This document shows, one piece after another, positions 1-8,046 of a stretch of 64,000 nucleotides of DNA; the stretch's first letter is position 1, and every line of letters begins with the position of its first letter. The DNA is from HGM11368 sp051883455 (lineage in GTDB: Bacteria > Bacillota > Clostridia > Christensenellales > UBA3700): positions 62,001 through 126,000 of the forward strand of contig JBJETT010000002.1 of the NCBI GenBank assembly GCA_051883455.1. Direction: 5' to 3'. The translations under genes and the position numbers were made by a program. Below the pieces are notes generated by a model, which saw nothing but the letters and a program-made list of their open reading frames with translations, was not told where the DNA came from and ran no database searches.

Positions 1-3
1 TAA

Positions 4-23
4 GCCCTGCTATTTAGCAGGGC
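4..23 (-). terminator. Hairpin downstream of the first lipoprotein gene
   Basis: A perfect 7-bp stem (GCCCTGC / GCAGGGC) with a 6-nt loop lies 19 bases past the stop of the minus-strand lipoprotein gene. The window edge cuts off whatever U-tract would follow on the minus strand, so its role as terminator is likely but not proven. Confidence 0.55.
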
Positions 24-42
24 ACATTTATTGTTACTTCGA

Positions 43-984
43 TTATGCGATAGTCGATTTTATCACGTCTTGGTCTATGGTGTATTGAGACTTTTCGTAG
101 GTCAATACGCTCTTGCAAGTTTGCTCACACTTTAGCGTTGCAAGCCCTAGTGCCTTTCCTTGATACTTTTCGTGACGTAGCCAAGAAGTAATCTTGAGCA
201 CGCCGTCTATCTCTTTGACGGTAAAGTCGATAGTAGTGTCCATCAGCATCTCAAAGCTATCGGGACTGCACGTCGTGCGGTCGATAAATTCTTGCTTGGC
301 TGCAATTTGTTGGTTGGCGAGCACTTGAGCCGAGCAGTCGAGCGCTATGGTAAAGTAGTACGTGCCTTCTTGGTCTACGTATATGTTGTCGTTGTGGTAC
401 TGAGATAGCAGACTGCGGTCGTTCATAGTATATGTTGTCAAGTGTGAGGTATCATCTAGCATTCTTGCGTTGCAAGCCTCCAAGTTAGCGTCGGCTTTCA
501 GCGTTCCGTAACTTTTGACGTTGAAGTCAGCCATAGTGCCTTGTAGAGATTTTTTCTTTTCTACTATGTTCTTATTTTTGACGTAATTATTAGAGTAGTA
601 GGTGGTGCCGTCGAAGTATAAGGTTTTTAGGTCGTATGCTTCCCCGGGACCTATTCCGTAGCCCACCTTGACGTCGCGGGATAGAAACTTGTTGCCGTCT
701 CTATACACTACGAAGTGAGAGCATTGTTCGATGCCCGTCGTCTTGAAGTGGAACAGCTCGTCACGATAGTAACCTCTATCGTTTTTGTAGGTTTCATACA
801 CTTGTTGATAGAGGTCAAACGCCGACATTGAGTCAACCTTAGTCAGCGTAGTGTAGTCAACGCCCTCGTAAGAGCCTTTTATAGCGTCTTGAGGTAAGTC
901 TTTGTCTTGGTTGCAAGCGACAAGACTTATACAACCAAGTAGGATAGTCAATATTATAGCAATGGATATTAGTTTAGTCTTCAT
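43..984 (-). CDS. Lipoprotein of unknown function (313 aa)
   Basis: I do not recognise the family. The product starts with a lysine-containing n-region, a hydrophobic stretch and a lipobox ending in Cys (LVAC, about residues 21-24), so it should be a lipid-anchored surface protein. The ATG at 984 is chosen over the one 12 bases upstream because GGAGG sits 6 bases before it. The mature part is rich in Tyr, Asp and Thr, mixed alpha/beta in look, with no visible catalytic motif. Two other lipoprotein genes of unknown function lie at 6522 and 16589, so this may be one of a set of surface proteins. It has its own promoter and palindromic operator-like site upstream. Confidence 0.8.
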   Translation of the reverse strand: MKTKLISIAIILTILLGCISLVACNQDKDLPQDAIKGSYEGVDYTTLTKVDSMSAFDLYQQVYETYKNDRGYYRDELFHFKTTGIEQCSHFVVYRDGNKFLSRDVKVGYGIGPGEAYDLKTLYFDGTTYYSNNYVKNKNIVEKKKSLQGTMADFNVKSYGTLKADANLEACNARMLDDTSHLTTYTMNDRSLLSQYHNDNIYVDQEGTYYFTIALDCSAQVLANQQIAAKQEFIDRTTCSPDSFEMLMDTTIDFTVKEIDGVLKITSWLRHEKYQGKALGLATLKCEQTCKSVLTYEKSQYTIDQDVIKSTIA

Positions 985-1000
985 AATTTCCTCCAATAAT

Positions 1001-1029
1001 ATTAAAGCATATTATTGACCTAAGGTCAA
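1001..1029 (-). promoter_or_regulatory. Promoter with overlapping palindrome for the lipoprotein gene
   Basis: On the minus strand TTGACC (1029-1024) and TTTAAT (1006-1001) are separated by exactly 17 bases. The -35 box forms the first arm of a perfect palindrome TTGACC-TTA-GGTCAA (1029-1015), a plausible repressor operator. Confidence 0.6.
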
Positions 1030-1214
1030 GAGGAGAAAAGCAACGAAAATTTTGTACAAAACGCATCGTTTTGTATAGGTAAATATTGAGTAAAAAAAGA
1101 TTGAAAAAAGAGATTTTTAATAAATCTTTAAGGCAATATTGATAGCATAAAGTCAGTAAAATCTAGAAAAAACGCAAAAATTCTATATAATTAATTGCAA
1201 AAAGGGGTGATTGT

Positions 1215-2561
1215 ATGTCGAAAAAGTGGAAGATTGCCGTGATAGTATTGGTTATAATAGCGTTGTTTTCGCTGTGCGCTTGTCAACAAGGTGGCTTGTC
1301 TGCCTACGAAATCGCCGTGCAAAATGGATTTGAGGGTACTGAGGCCGAGTGGCTTGAGAGTCTCAAAGGTGCAGACGGCGTGGACGGAACTAACGGTATT
1401 GACGGGAGCAATGGACTAGACGGCGCCGACGGACAAAGCATAACGCTGGACGACTTGAGAGACTTGTACGAGCAAGAAGTGCAAGATAACGGCTATGCGG
1501 GCACTTTCTACGACTTCTTGCAAGACAAGTTGGGACTGACTATCAATTTTTCGACAGACGACAGCGCTGTGATAGAGGACTGCTTGTTGTCGAGTGTCAG
1601 CGTTAGAGCGACCAACGATAGCGGTAGTGGCTCTGCAGGAGCGGGGGTAATATACCAACTTGACAAAGAGGCGGGAGATGCAATAATCATCACCAACTAT
1701 CACGTAGTATACGACGGCTCGGCAGACGACGGAGTGTACGACAATATCAACGTATATCTCTATGGTGGCGAGAGTACAAACAGTGCGATATCTTCCACCT
1801 ACGTGGGGGGCTCGATGAACTACGACTTAGCGGTGCTTAGAGTATCTTCCAACGATATTATCAAAAACAGCTTTGCCAAACAAGCGACTTTTGCAGACGA
1901 CTACCAAGTGGGTGAGAGAGCGATTGCTATCGGCAATCCGCAAGACAAAGGCATTGCCGCTACGTCGGGCATAGTCAGCCTCGAAAGCGAAAAAATCAAT
2001 ATTGCCGCGGTAGACAATAGTGGATACGTGGAGATTCGCGTAATGCGTGTAGATACTGCAATCAACAGCGGCAATAGTGGCGGAGGATTGTTCAACGCTG
2101 AGGGCAAGCTCATCGGCATAGTCAATGCCAAGCACAACGAAACGTCAATCGACAACGTGGGCTATGCAATTCCTGTTGATATAGTCAAAAAGGTCGTTGA
2201 CAACGTTCTTGCGAGCAGTGACGGGGTAGTGCGAAAGCTTATTATCGGTGTAACCGTTACCGCACAGGACAGCACTCTTGCCTACGATGCAGTGAATGAC
2301 AAGTATTATATAAGAGAAAAGTGTGTAATAACCGAAGTGAAGGCAGACAGCCTTTTGAGAGAAAGCATTCAACTCAACGACGTATTGAAGAGCATATCTA
2401 TCAACGGCAATAGCAGCGATATCAATAGATTTTTCTGCGTGGCAGACCTAATGCTCACCGTGAGAGACGGCGACGAGGTCAAACTTACCGTTGTAAGAGA
2501 GGGCGTTGACGTAGACATTGCTTTTACCGTGACCAATCAAAATCTAGTTGTGGTCAAATAG
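1215..2561 (+). CDS. HtrA/DegP-type serine protease lipoprotein with collagen-like segment
   Basis: Likely surface-anchored quality-control protease. Order of parts: signal peptide with lipobox (LCAC, about residues 20-23); an AYEIAVQNGFEGTEAEWLES-type segment (31-50) of the kind that precedes collagen-like repeats in Firmicutes surface and phage tail proteins; Gly-X-Y triplets (about 52-75); a chymotrypsin-fold protease domain with the triad His163 (TNYHVV), Asp204 (NYDLAV) and Ser288 (NSGNSGGG); and a C-terminal PDZ-like region (about 345-448). All three catalytic residues are present, so it should be active. The start follows AAGGGG at a good distance. Single gene, convergent with the DUF2804 gene and separated from it by a shared terminator. 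Confidence 0.88.
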   Translation: MSKKWKIAVIVLVIIALFSLCACQQGGLSAYEIAVQNGFEGTEAEWLESLKGADGVDGTNGIDGSNGLDGADGQSITLDDLRDLYEQEVQDNGYAGTFYDFLQDKLGLTINFSTDDSAVIEDCLLSSVSVRATNDSGSGSAGAGVIYQLDKEAGDAIIITNYHVVYDGSADDGVYDNINVYLYGGESTNSAISSTYVGGSMNYDLAVLRVSSNDIIKNSFAKQATFADDYQVGERAIAIGNPQDKGIAATSGIVSLESEKINIAAVDNSGYVEIRVMRVDTAINSGNSGGGLFNAEGKLIGIVNAKHNETSIDNVGYAIPVDIVKKVVDNVLASSDGVVRKLIIGVTVTAQDSTLAYDAVNDKYYIREKCVITEVKADSLLRESIQLNDVLKSISINGNSSDINRFFCVADLMLTVRDGDEVKLTVVREGVDVDIAFTVTNQNLVVVK

Positions 2562-2650
2562 ATTGAGATTACGTTATTCGATAGATTTCGTATGAACTAA
2601 ATATTTTAGAAGGTGTTGCACTTGATAGTATAATTCACCACAAAAATCAA

Positions 2651-2677
2651 AAAGTCCGAGTATTAGCTCGGACTTTT
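2651..2677. terminator. Bidirectional intrinsic terminator
   Basis: The stem AAAGTCCGAG / CTCGGACTTTT is flanked by A and T runs on both strands. It lies between the convergent protease and DUF2804 genes and can serve both. Confidence 0.9.
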
Positions 2678-2696
2678 CGTTTAGTCAAACGGTGTA

Positions 2697-3743
2697 TTAT
2701 AGTAACGTAGTTTTGTCTTCGGCAATACCTATCAAACCACTCAAGTCGTAAGTCGTATCGTCGTCGTCCTTGACGTAGCCCGACACCACGCCGAAAGGCA
2801 AGTAGTATTCTACCTTTGCAACGCCGACGTTGGGGGTCATAACGTAGGTGTTTTGAATTTCGAATGCGATATTGACTCTATCGTATTGGTCGTACACTCG
2901 CCAAACTTTATCCTTCTTTTCGAAGGTAACGGGTGGTAGTATAATTTGTCTATCTTGTAGCCAAACGAGGTTTTCGTTGTAGTCGTGTTGGTTTATCGAT
3001 TGGTTGAGAGTAAGGTTGAAGGCGATAAACGTATCTTTGCCATTGTGTTTGATTTTGCCCATAGTCGTCAGCCAGTCGTAGTGCGCACGCCTAGGATAAT
3101 ATCCCTTGTGGTCGTCAATAACGGCGACGGCGTCCTTCAATTCTATTCGTTTGCCGTCCTTTTCGATATAGCCTTGCGCGCTAAAGAAGTCCTTTTGAGT
3201 ATACAACGGCATATTGTCGCCAAAAGGTATGGACACAACGCTTGGCGGTGAGAGTCTAGTTAGGTCTACGCAATAAGTTAGGTTTCCCTTTTTGCTAGCG
3301 ATAGCGCAAGTAGTAGAGGCTTTACCCTTATCCATATCGTTCTTGACCGAGATATTCATTGCTTTCGTCTTGATAAACGTCGTTGTGTCAATCAAGTTGG
3401 GTGCAACCTTCAGCGTGCGAGAGGTAGCAGGCTTTAGCCAAAAGTCGATATCGTGAGTTATGCGGTCGAAGGCTACTACTATGCCAAAGCCCACTTGACC
3501 CATAGAATATATAGCCGATACTATGGCAAGCTCGTCGGTAACGATTTCCGTAGCTTCCCATTCCGTCAGCTTAAAGTCTTGTATAGGGCGGGTCATTCTT
3601 TTGCCGTAAGGACGGTAGCAATCTATCAAATTGAGATTTTTAATCTCTTTGTCAAAAGTGCCGAAAACTGCTTGTCCTCTCTCGTCCACTATGCTTTCGG
3701 GTGGCGTAGTGGGTTGCCTGAGTTGAGAAATGCGCTCTTGCAT
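2697..3743 (-). CDS. DUF2804 family protein (348 aa)
   Basis: Matches the DUF2804 family in length and pattern: an N-terminal segment with ERGQAVFGTF, then many short beta strands, aromatic-rich motifs such as KGYYPRRAHYDW (about 215-227) and NQSINQHDYNEN (about 248-259). The family is thought to have a lipocalin/CrtC-like barrel, but its substrate is not known to me. No signal peptide or membrane segment, so cytoplasmic. The ATG follows AGGGGG by 7 bases. It stands alone, divergent from the next small gene. Confidence 0.75.
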   Translation of the reverse strand: MQERISQLRQPTTPPESIVDERGQAVFGTFDKEIKNLNLIDCYRPYGKRMTRPIQDFKLTEWEATEIVTDELAIVSAIYSMGQVGFGIVVAFDRITHDIDFWLKPATSRTLKVAPNLIDTTTFIKTKAMNISVKNDMDKGKASTTCAIASKKGNLTYCVDLTRLSPPSVVSIPFGDNMPLYTQKDFFSAQGYIEKDGKRIELKDAVAVIDDHKGYYPRRAHYDWLTTMGKIKHNGKDTFIAFNLTLNQSINQHDYNENLVWLQDRQIILPPVTFEKKDKVWRVYDQYDRVNIAFEIQNTYVMTPNVGVAKVEYYLPFGVVSGYVKDDDDTTYDLSGLIGIAEDKTTLL

Positions 3744-3861
3744 ACAATATCCCCCTTATAAGTTTAGTTTAGCAACTAAAATACCCACTGTCAATACGCA
3801 ATTCTAAATAAAAATGCTAACCTTTGTCGAAAAAGCTGCGTATAATGTCAAGGGGGCGTAT

Positions 3862-4317
3862 ATGCAAGACGAGAAGCGAAAAATTAGCAGACTAAAGGCG
3901 TTGATAATTAAAGAGCAAAAGCTACTACTCGACCTTATTGCCACTACGGCAAGAGCCGACAAGAAGGGGGTCGCTCAAACGGCGGACACTCCCGATTTTT
4001 TGGACTACAACGCGTTGCTTGCTCGGCAGTTGCAACTACTGTCTCGTCTTTTTAATCAGCAAACGAAAAAGCAAAGCATAATCGCGCTTTGCCAAAAAGA
4101 AAAGGCAAAAAACTCGATACGTGTCGACAATTTGGACGTCGAGCAGGACGGTATACAAGACGATATCGTTGAGCCGTCGCCTAATCCGCCAATTAGCCGA
4201 TACGACGATAGCATTGACGAACATGAGTATTGCCAAGTCGACGAAGTTAAAGCACAATCGGATAGCGAGGTAGAGCAATCACAATCCCTTGACCAATCTC
4301 AGCCAAATATACGATAG
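3862..4317 (+). CDS. Small acidic protein of unknown function (151 aa)
   Basis: Not recognised. The N-terminal 90 residues are lysine/leucine-rich and helical, coiled-coil-like (KISRLKALIIKEQKLLLDL). The C-terminal 60 residues are acidic, Gln/Ser/Asp-rich and probably disordered. I place the start at 3862 because AAGGGGG precedes it by 5 bases. A TATAAT at 3841-3846 lies inside the longer reading frame that would begin at 3814, which argues against the upstream start. It faces away from DUF2804 and runs toward uppP. No signal peptide. Function cannot be inferred from context. Confidence 0.6.
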   Translation: MQDEKRKISRLKALIIKEQKLLLDLIATTARADKKGVAQTADTPDFLDYNALLARQLQLLSRLFNQQTKKQSIIALCQKEKAKNSIRVDNLDVEQDGIQDDIVEPSPNPPISRYDDSIDEHEYCQVDEVKAQSDSEVEQSQSLDQSQPNIR

Positions 4318-4343
4318 CCCCTATTCCGATTGGAGAATAGGGG
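4318..4343. terminator. Hairpin between convergent genes
   Basis: The inverted repeat CCCCTATTC / GAGAATAGGGG sits directly after the stop of the 151-aa gene and 24 bases from the uppP stop. No clear T-run follows, so it may act as an mRNA 3'-end stabiliser rather than a strict terminator. Confidence 0.5.
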
Positions 4344-4367
4344 CGCTGGCAATAGTGATGTTGTTGC

Positions 4368-5159
4368 TTACCAGAGGCAAATAAAGTTATCGAGCAAGAC
4401 GAAGACTGACAACGCTATTAGGTACAATCCAAAATATCTCAATTTGCATTTTTGCACTAGCCCTAGCATAATTTTGATGGATAGATAACCGCTTACGGTT
4501 GCGGCAAGCATTCCTAGCGAGGTAGCTAAAGGCGGTAATGCAATCGAGCAATCTCCCTTGGCAATTTTTAGCGTTTGTAGTAGTACCGAAGCCAAAATAA
4601 TAGGTATGCTCATCAAAAATGAAAAGTCCGTCACGTCCCGTCTTTGTCCATTAGTTGCTATGCCGCCCACTATAGTGCTTCCGCTCCGACTTATCCCGGG
4701 AAAAACCGCTACTGCTTGCATCAAGCCCATAGCGATAGCTTGTTTGATGCCGATAGAGCCGAGAGGTAAGCTATCGTTTTGCTTAGACGGCTTGAAAAAG
4801 TCGCTTGCAATCAAAAGAACTGCCGAAATCAAAAAGAATATCCATAGATATTTGCTTGTGGCAAACAACGCTTCTATCTCGTCGCTCAGCACCAGTCCCA
4901 CTATCCCTGCGGGGATTGTCGCCAATATTAGCAATAGTAGAGGCTTTAGAGGTTGCTTGGCAATACCTAGCAGTTGTTTGCGCAGTGCAACGCACACCGC
5001 AACCAGCGTAGATAGGTGCAATAGAGTATCGAATAATAATACGTCGCTTTCAATGCCAAGCAGGTCTTGTACGAGTACCAAATGTCCGCTACTCGAAATT
5101 GGCAAGAATTCCGTAAACCCTTGTACCAATCCCAACAATATAGCTTCCCAAATCTCCAT
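4368..5159 (-). CDS. uppP: Undecaprenyl-diphosphatase UppP (BacA)
   Basis: Dephosphorylates undecaprenyl pyrophosphate at the membrane so the lipid carrier can be reused for cell-wall synthesis; family members also give bacitracin resistance. The N-terminal motif GFTEFLPISSSGHL (about 15-28) and the later FPGISRSGSTI (about 153-163) are the two family signatures carrying the catalytic Glu, Ser, His and Arg. About seven to eight hydrophobic segments are seen and the 263-aa length is normal. The ATG at 5159 is preferred to the in-frame GTG at 5165 because GAGGTG lies 5 bases ahead of it. Single gene. Confidence 0.95.
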   Translation of the reverse strand: MEIWEAILLGLVQGFTEFLPISSSGHLVLVQDLLGIESDVLLFDTLLHLSTLVAVCVALRKQLLGIAKQPLKPLLLLILATIPAGIVGLVLSDEIEALFATSKYLWIFFLISAVLLIASDFFKPSKQNDSLPLGSIGIKQAIAMGLMQAVAVFPGISRSGSTIVGGIATNGQRRDVTDFSFLMSIPIILASVLLQTLKIAKGDCSIALPPLATSLGMLAATVSGYLSIKIMLGLVQKCKLRYFGLYLIALSVFVLLDNFICLW

Positions 5160-5389
5160 AAGCACCTCATAGCAGTCTATTCTTACGGAGAAGAGATAAT
5201 AACAAAATAACCAAGTAGATAAAACGACGTTTCTAACGCTAGCAAAAAATATCTCCTAAGAAGCGGAACGGGTATAATAATATAACATATAGTAAGTAAT
5301 GTATAACGGGCAAAACAGCTAACGCTTTACCCTACGCTTGTCAACGGTGCTTTAGCCGATAGCGCAATACAAATGAATAGATACCGTTG

Positions 5390-6280
5390 TTATTTTACCT
5401 TCTTAAATCCACGCCCCAACACCTCGCGAGTATTGATTGCAAAGGCAAAGGCGTGCGGGTCTATCCTTTTGAGCAGTCTTTTGAAGGAAGATATTTGAGA
5501 GCGGGACACAACGCAAATCAGCACGTTGTTGTCGGCTTGGCTATAACCGCCGTGTGAGTTCATAATAGTGACGCTACGACCTATCTCGCTCAAAATGGCG
5601 GCAGTCAATTCTTGCGTTTTTTCCGTCACTACCTCAAACTTGACTGCCTGTCTACCGCCGTTGAGCACTATGTCCATGCTCTTAGAGTTGAAGAAAATTT
5701 GCACCAACGAGCATATTGCAATGGTGATGATTTCCGTCGTTTGCATTTTCCCCGCGAACTTATACAAGATACAACCAAGCGACACGACGACGCAGTTGAT
5801 TGCCAAAATTATGTACGACATTGACACCGAGTTATGCTTTTTTTGCAACAATACGCCCGCAATCTCCGTACCGCCGGGGCAAAAGTCACAGCTCACCAAC
5901 AGTCCTATTCCCGCGCCCGAAATAATACCGCCTGCGATAGCGCAAAGAAGTGGTTGCGACGGATTAGAGTAGCTAAAAAATCCGATATAAGACCATAGCC
6001 TCAGCATGCCTGCCATTAGCACGGTGCCCACCAAAGACTTGAGCGCAAAGGTCTTGTTTTTGATAAAGAAAGCCAGTACTATCAACGGAAAGTTGATAAT
6101 TAGCACGGTATAGCTCGCCTCAAAGCCCGTCAAAATTTGTATCATAGAAGCAATACCCGACACCCCGCCGGGGAAAAACTTGGCGGGTATAGTAAAGGTA
6201 TGTATAGATATCGACATCAACGTAGCCCCGAGTATTACTTTGACTGCCGTCAGCAGATTGCTAATAATTTTGTTAGTCAT
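5390..6280 (-). CDS. YitT family membrane protein (DUF161 plus DUF2179)
   Basis: Integral membrane protein of the YitT family, function not firmly known. Residues 1-200 hold about five or six hydrophobic helices with FFPGGVSGIASM (about 35-46) and a repeated GGTEIAGVLL-type motif (about 136-145), typical of the duplicated DUF161 fold. The C-terminal 85 residues form a cytosolic DUF2179 domain. Length 296 aa is usual. AGGG precedes the ATG by 6 bases. It is divergent from the lipoprotein gene at 6522. Confidence 0.88.
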   Translation of the reverse strand: MTNKIISNLLTAVKVILGATLMSISIHTFTIPAKFFPGGVSGIASMIQILTGFEASYTVLIINFPLIVLAFFIKNKTFALKSLVGTVLMAGMLRLWSYIGFFSYSNPSQPLLCAIAGGIISGAGIGLLVSCDFCPGGTEIAGVLLQKKHNSVSMSYIILAINCVVVSLGCILYKFAGKMQTTEIITIAICSLVQIFFNSKSMDIVLNGGRQAVKFEVVTEKTQELTAAILSEIGRSVTIMNSHGGYSQADNNVLICVVSRSQISSFKRLLKRIDPHAFAFAINTREVLGRGFKKVK

Positions 6281-6521
6281 ACGCCCTCATTATATGATTA
6301 TGCTAACTTGAATTGCCCTACTTGTCAATACCCAAGCAAATTTATCGTAATAAAATAACCCCATTTTAAGATAAGATTAAGTAACTATAATATTTAATTA
6401 TATATTAACAAGATTTTAACGCAAAAATAAACAACTAAAAAGGCGTATGGTATGGAATTTTTTTTATAATTATTGTATAATTGAATTACAATGGCTAACA
6501 AATAGCTTTTTAGGAGGAATT

Positions 6522-7922
6522 ATGAAGAAAATTGCATTTATAGCGGTACTCGTAGTATTGTTCACGCTATTGACGTTCACTTTCATCGGTTGTGCGGACA
6601 AACGCCAACCTGTAGAAATCGACGCCGAAAACCTAAGCGTTTGGATGGACAACGAATATTACATTGGCACCAAGACTTATACTACGGGTGTCAACACCGA
6701 CAACAAGTTCGACTTGTCCAAAGTATTTGGCAACAACGTCAACTTCAATTTGTGGGAGGCGCATAGCACGGCAACGTTGACGGGTAGCGTTCTCGCCATC
6801 AACGATACAGGCACGGCAAAACTCGACGTCACCGATGCCGATGGCAACAAAGTTACCAAAAAGATTACCTTCGTCGAAGGTATCAATGCATACACTTATC
6901 CGGAATTCGTATATGCGGTAGTTAGCAAAAAGCCTGTCGTAGTTCACGACAACTTTGAGATGATACCTGCAAGAGATATCGAGAATCCTGTCATTACAGT
7001 GCCTGAACACGGCTATCTCGATGTTCAAGCTTCTATTTATGGCAACGGACACGTTTTCGATGCATACAAAATAGCAGGATACGGCGAAGGACTTCCGGGC
7101 TCAAGCGTGCTATTCTGTAGCAAGTCCGACGATATAGTACTCCAAGACTTCAAGATTACCGGAAGAGTGCTCGAAGAGGACGAAACTCTCGACCTTACCA
7201 GCCTTGAGAGATACGGTGTGCTTATCAGCGTTGACGGCGACAATTCTTTTAGACCAAAAGTTACTATGAAAAACTTGATTGTGGAGAACAGCCACAAGAA
7301 TATTTACTTCAACAACTGTGACGTTACTATGCAAGGCTGTATCGTTCAAAACGCTTCCGACTCCACCATCTCTATCGAGACCAACAACGAAAAGGGTGCC
7401 AAGGTTGTTATGAGAAACAACGTAATCGCCAACTCTATGACGGCAGGTATCGTATTGTGGGGCTGGACGGATACGGGTGACTACAAGACTCAAAATAAAT
7501 TCGTAGACCTCACCGTAGAAGGCTTCCTCGATATATACAACTGGAAAGACTCTAAGCACGCTAAGCTTATGCCTAACACCGAGGACTTGGCTGATACTGT
7601 CAACGGTCTTGTAGAAACGGAGATGGACAAACCAAAATATGACCAATTCTTCTACAAATATAAGGAGCAAAAGTGGGTTCAAACGGGAATGATTATTCTT
7701 GCAACGGGCGGACTGAAAGAAAACAAAGCTGAGTTCCACGGACTTGAAAATATCGGCTTTGAGATAAGAGAATTCCCTCTTCCTTCCGCGGCAAAACTTT
7801 TCTGTAAGACGTGTAAGGTAGTAGGTTACGGCACCGATGGTAATAAAGTCGGCGTTCAACCTGACGCTAAGATTAGTGACAACGTATATCTTATGTCTGA
7901 TCTTAGATACGGTAGAAGTTAA
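6522..7922 (+). CDS. Lipoprotein with right-handed beta-helix region (466 aa)
   Basis: Surface lipoprotein: signal peptide and lipobox (FIGC, about 21-24). The middle part (about 190-330) has short repeating strands with Asn ladders, such as NLIVENSHKNIYFNNCDVTMQ and GCIVQNASDSTISIE, like the parallel beta-helix of polysaccharide lyases and related carbohydrate-active proteins. The N-terminal 100 residues look like a beta-sandwich. I cannot assign an enzyme family. The ATG at 6522 follows AGGAGG by 6 bases; the upstream in-frame ATG at 6447 lacks a ribosome site and would bury the signal peptide. It ends at a strong terminator. Confidence 0.75.
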   Translation: MKKIAFIAVLVVLFTLLTFTFIGCADKRQPVEIDAENLSVWMDNEYYIGTKTYTTGVNTDNKFDLSKVFGNNVNFNLWEAHSTATLTGSVLAINDTGTAKLDVTDADGNKVTKKITFVEGINAYTYPEFVYAVVSKKPVVVHDNFEMIPARDIENPVITVPEHGYLDVQASIYGNGHVFDAYKIAGYGEGLPGSSVLFCSKSDDIVLQDFKITGRVLEEDETLDLTSLERYGVLISVDGDNSFRPKVTMKNLIVENSHKNIYFNNCDVTMQGCIVQNASDSTISIETNNEKGAKVVMRNNVIANSMTAGIVLWGWTDTGDYKTQNKFVDLTVEGFLDIYNWKDSKHAKLMPNTEDLADTVNGLVETEMDKPKYDQFFYKYKEQKWVQTGMIILATGGLKENKAEFHGLENIGFEIREFPLPSAAKLFCKTCKVVGYGTDGNKVGVQPDAKISDNVYLMSDLRYGRS

Positions 7923-7943
7923 TACTACGGTATAGCAATTATT

Positions 7944-7975
7944 ATCGCTCACCCTATGCGGTGGGCGATTTTTTT
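7944..7975 (+). terminator. Intrinsic terminator
   Basis: The stem ATCGCTCACC / GGTGGGCGAT is followed by seven T. It ends the beta-helix lipoprotein transcript. Confidence 0.92.
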
Positions 7976-7989
7976 GCAAAAAATGGGTA

Positions 7990-8018
7990 TTGTAATTTAA
8001 TCTACATAATGCTATAAT
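7990..8018 (+). promoter_or_regulatory. Promoter of the GH35 gene
   Basis: TTGTAA (7990-7995) and TATAAT (8013-8018) are 17 bases apart, 28 bases before the GH35 start codon. Confidence 0.75.
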
Positions 8019-8046
8019 AATTATAATAAATATATAGGGAGAGATT

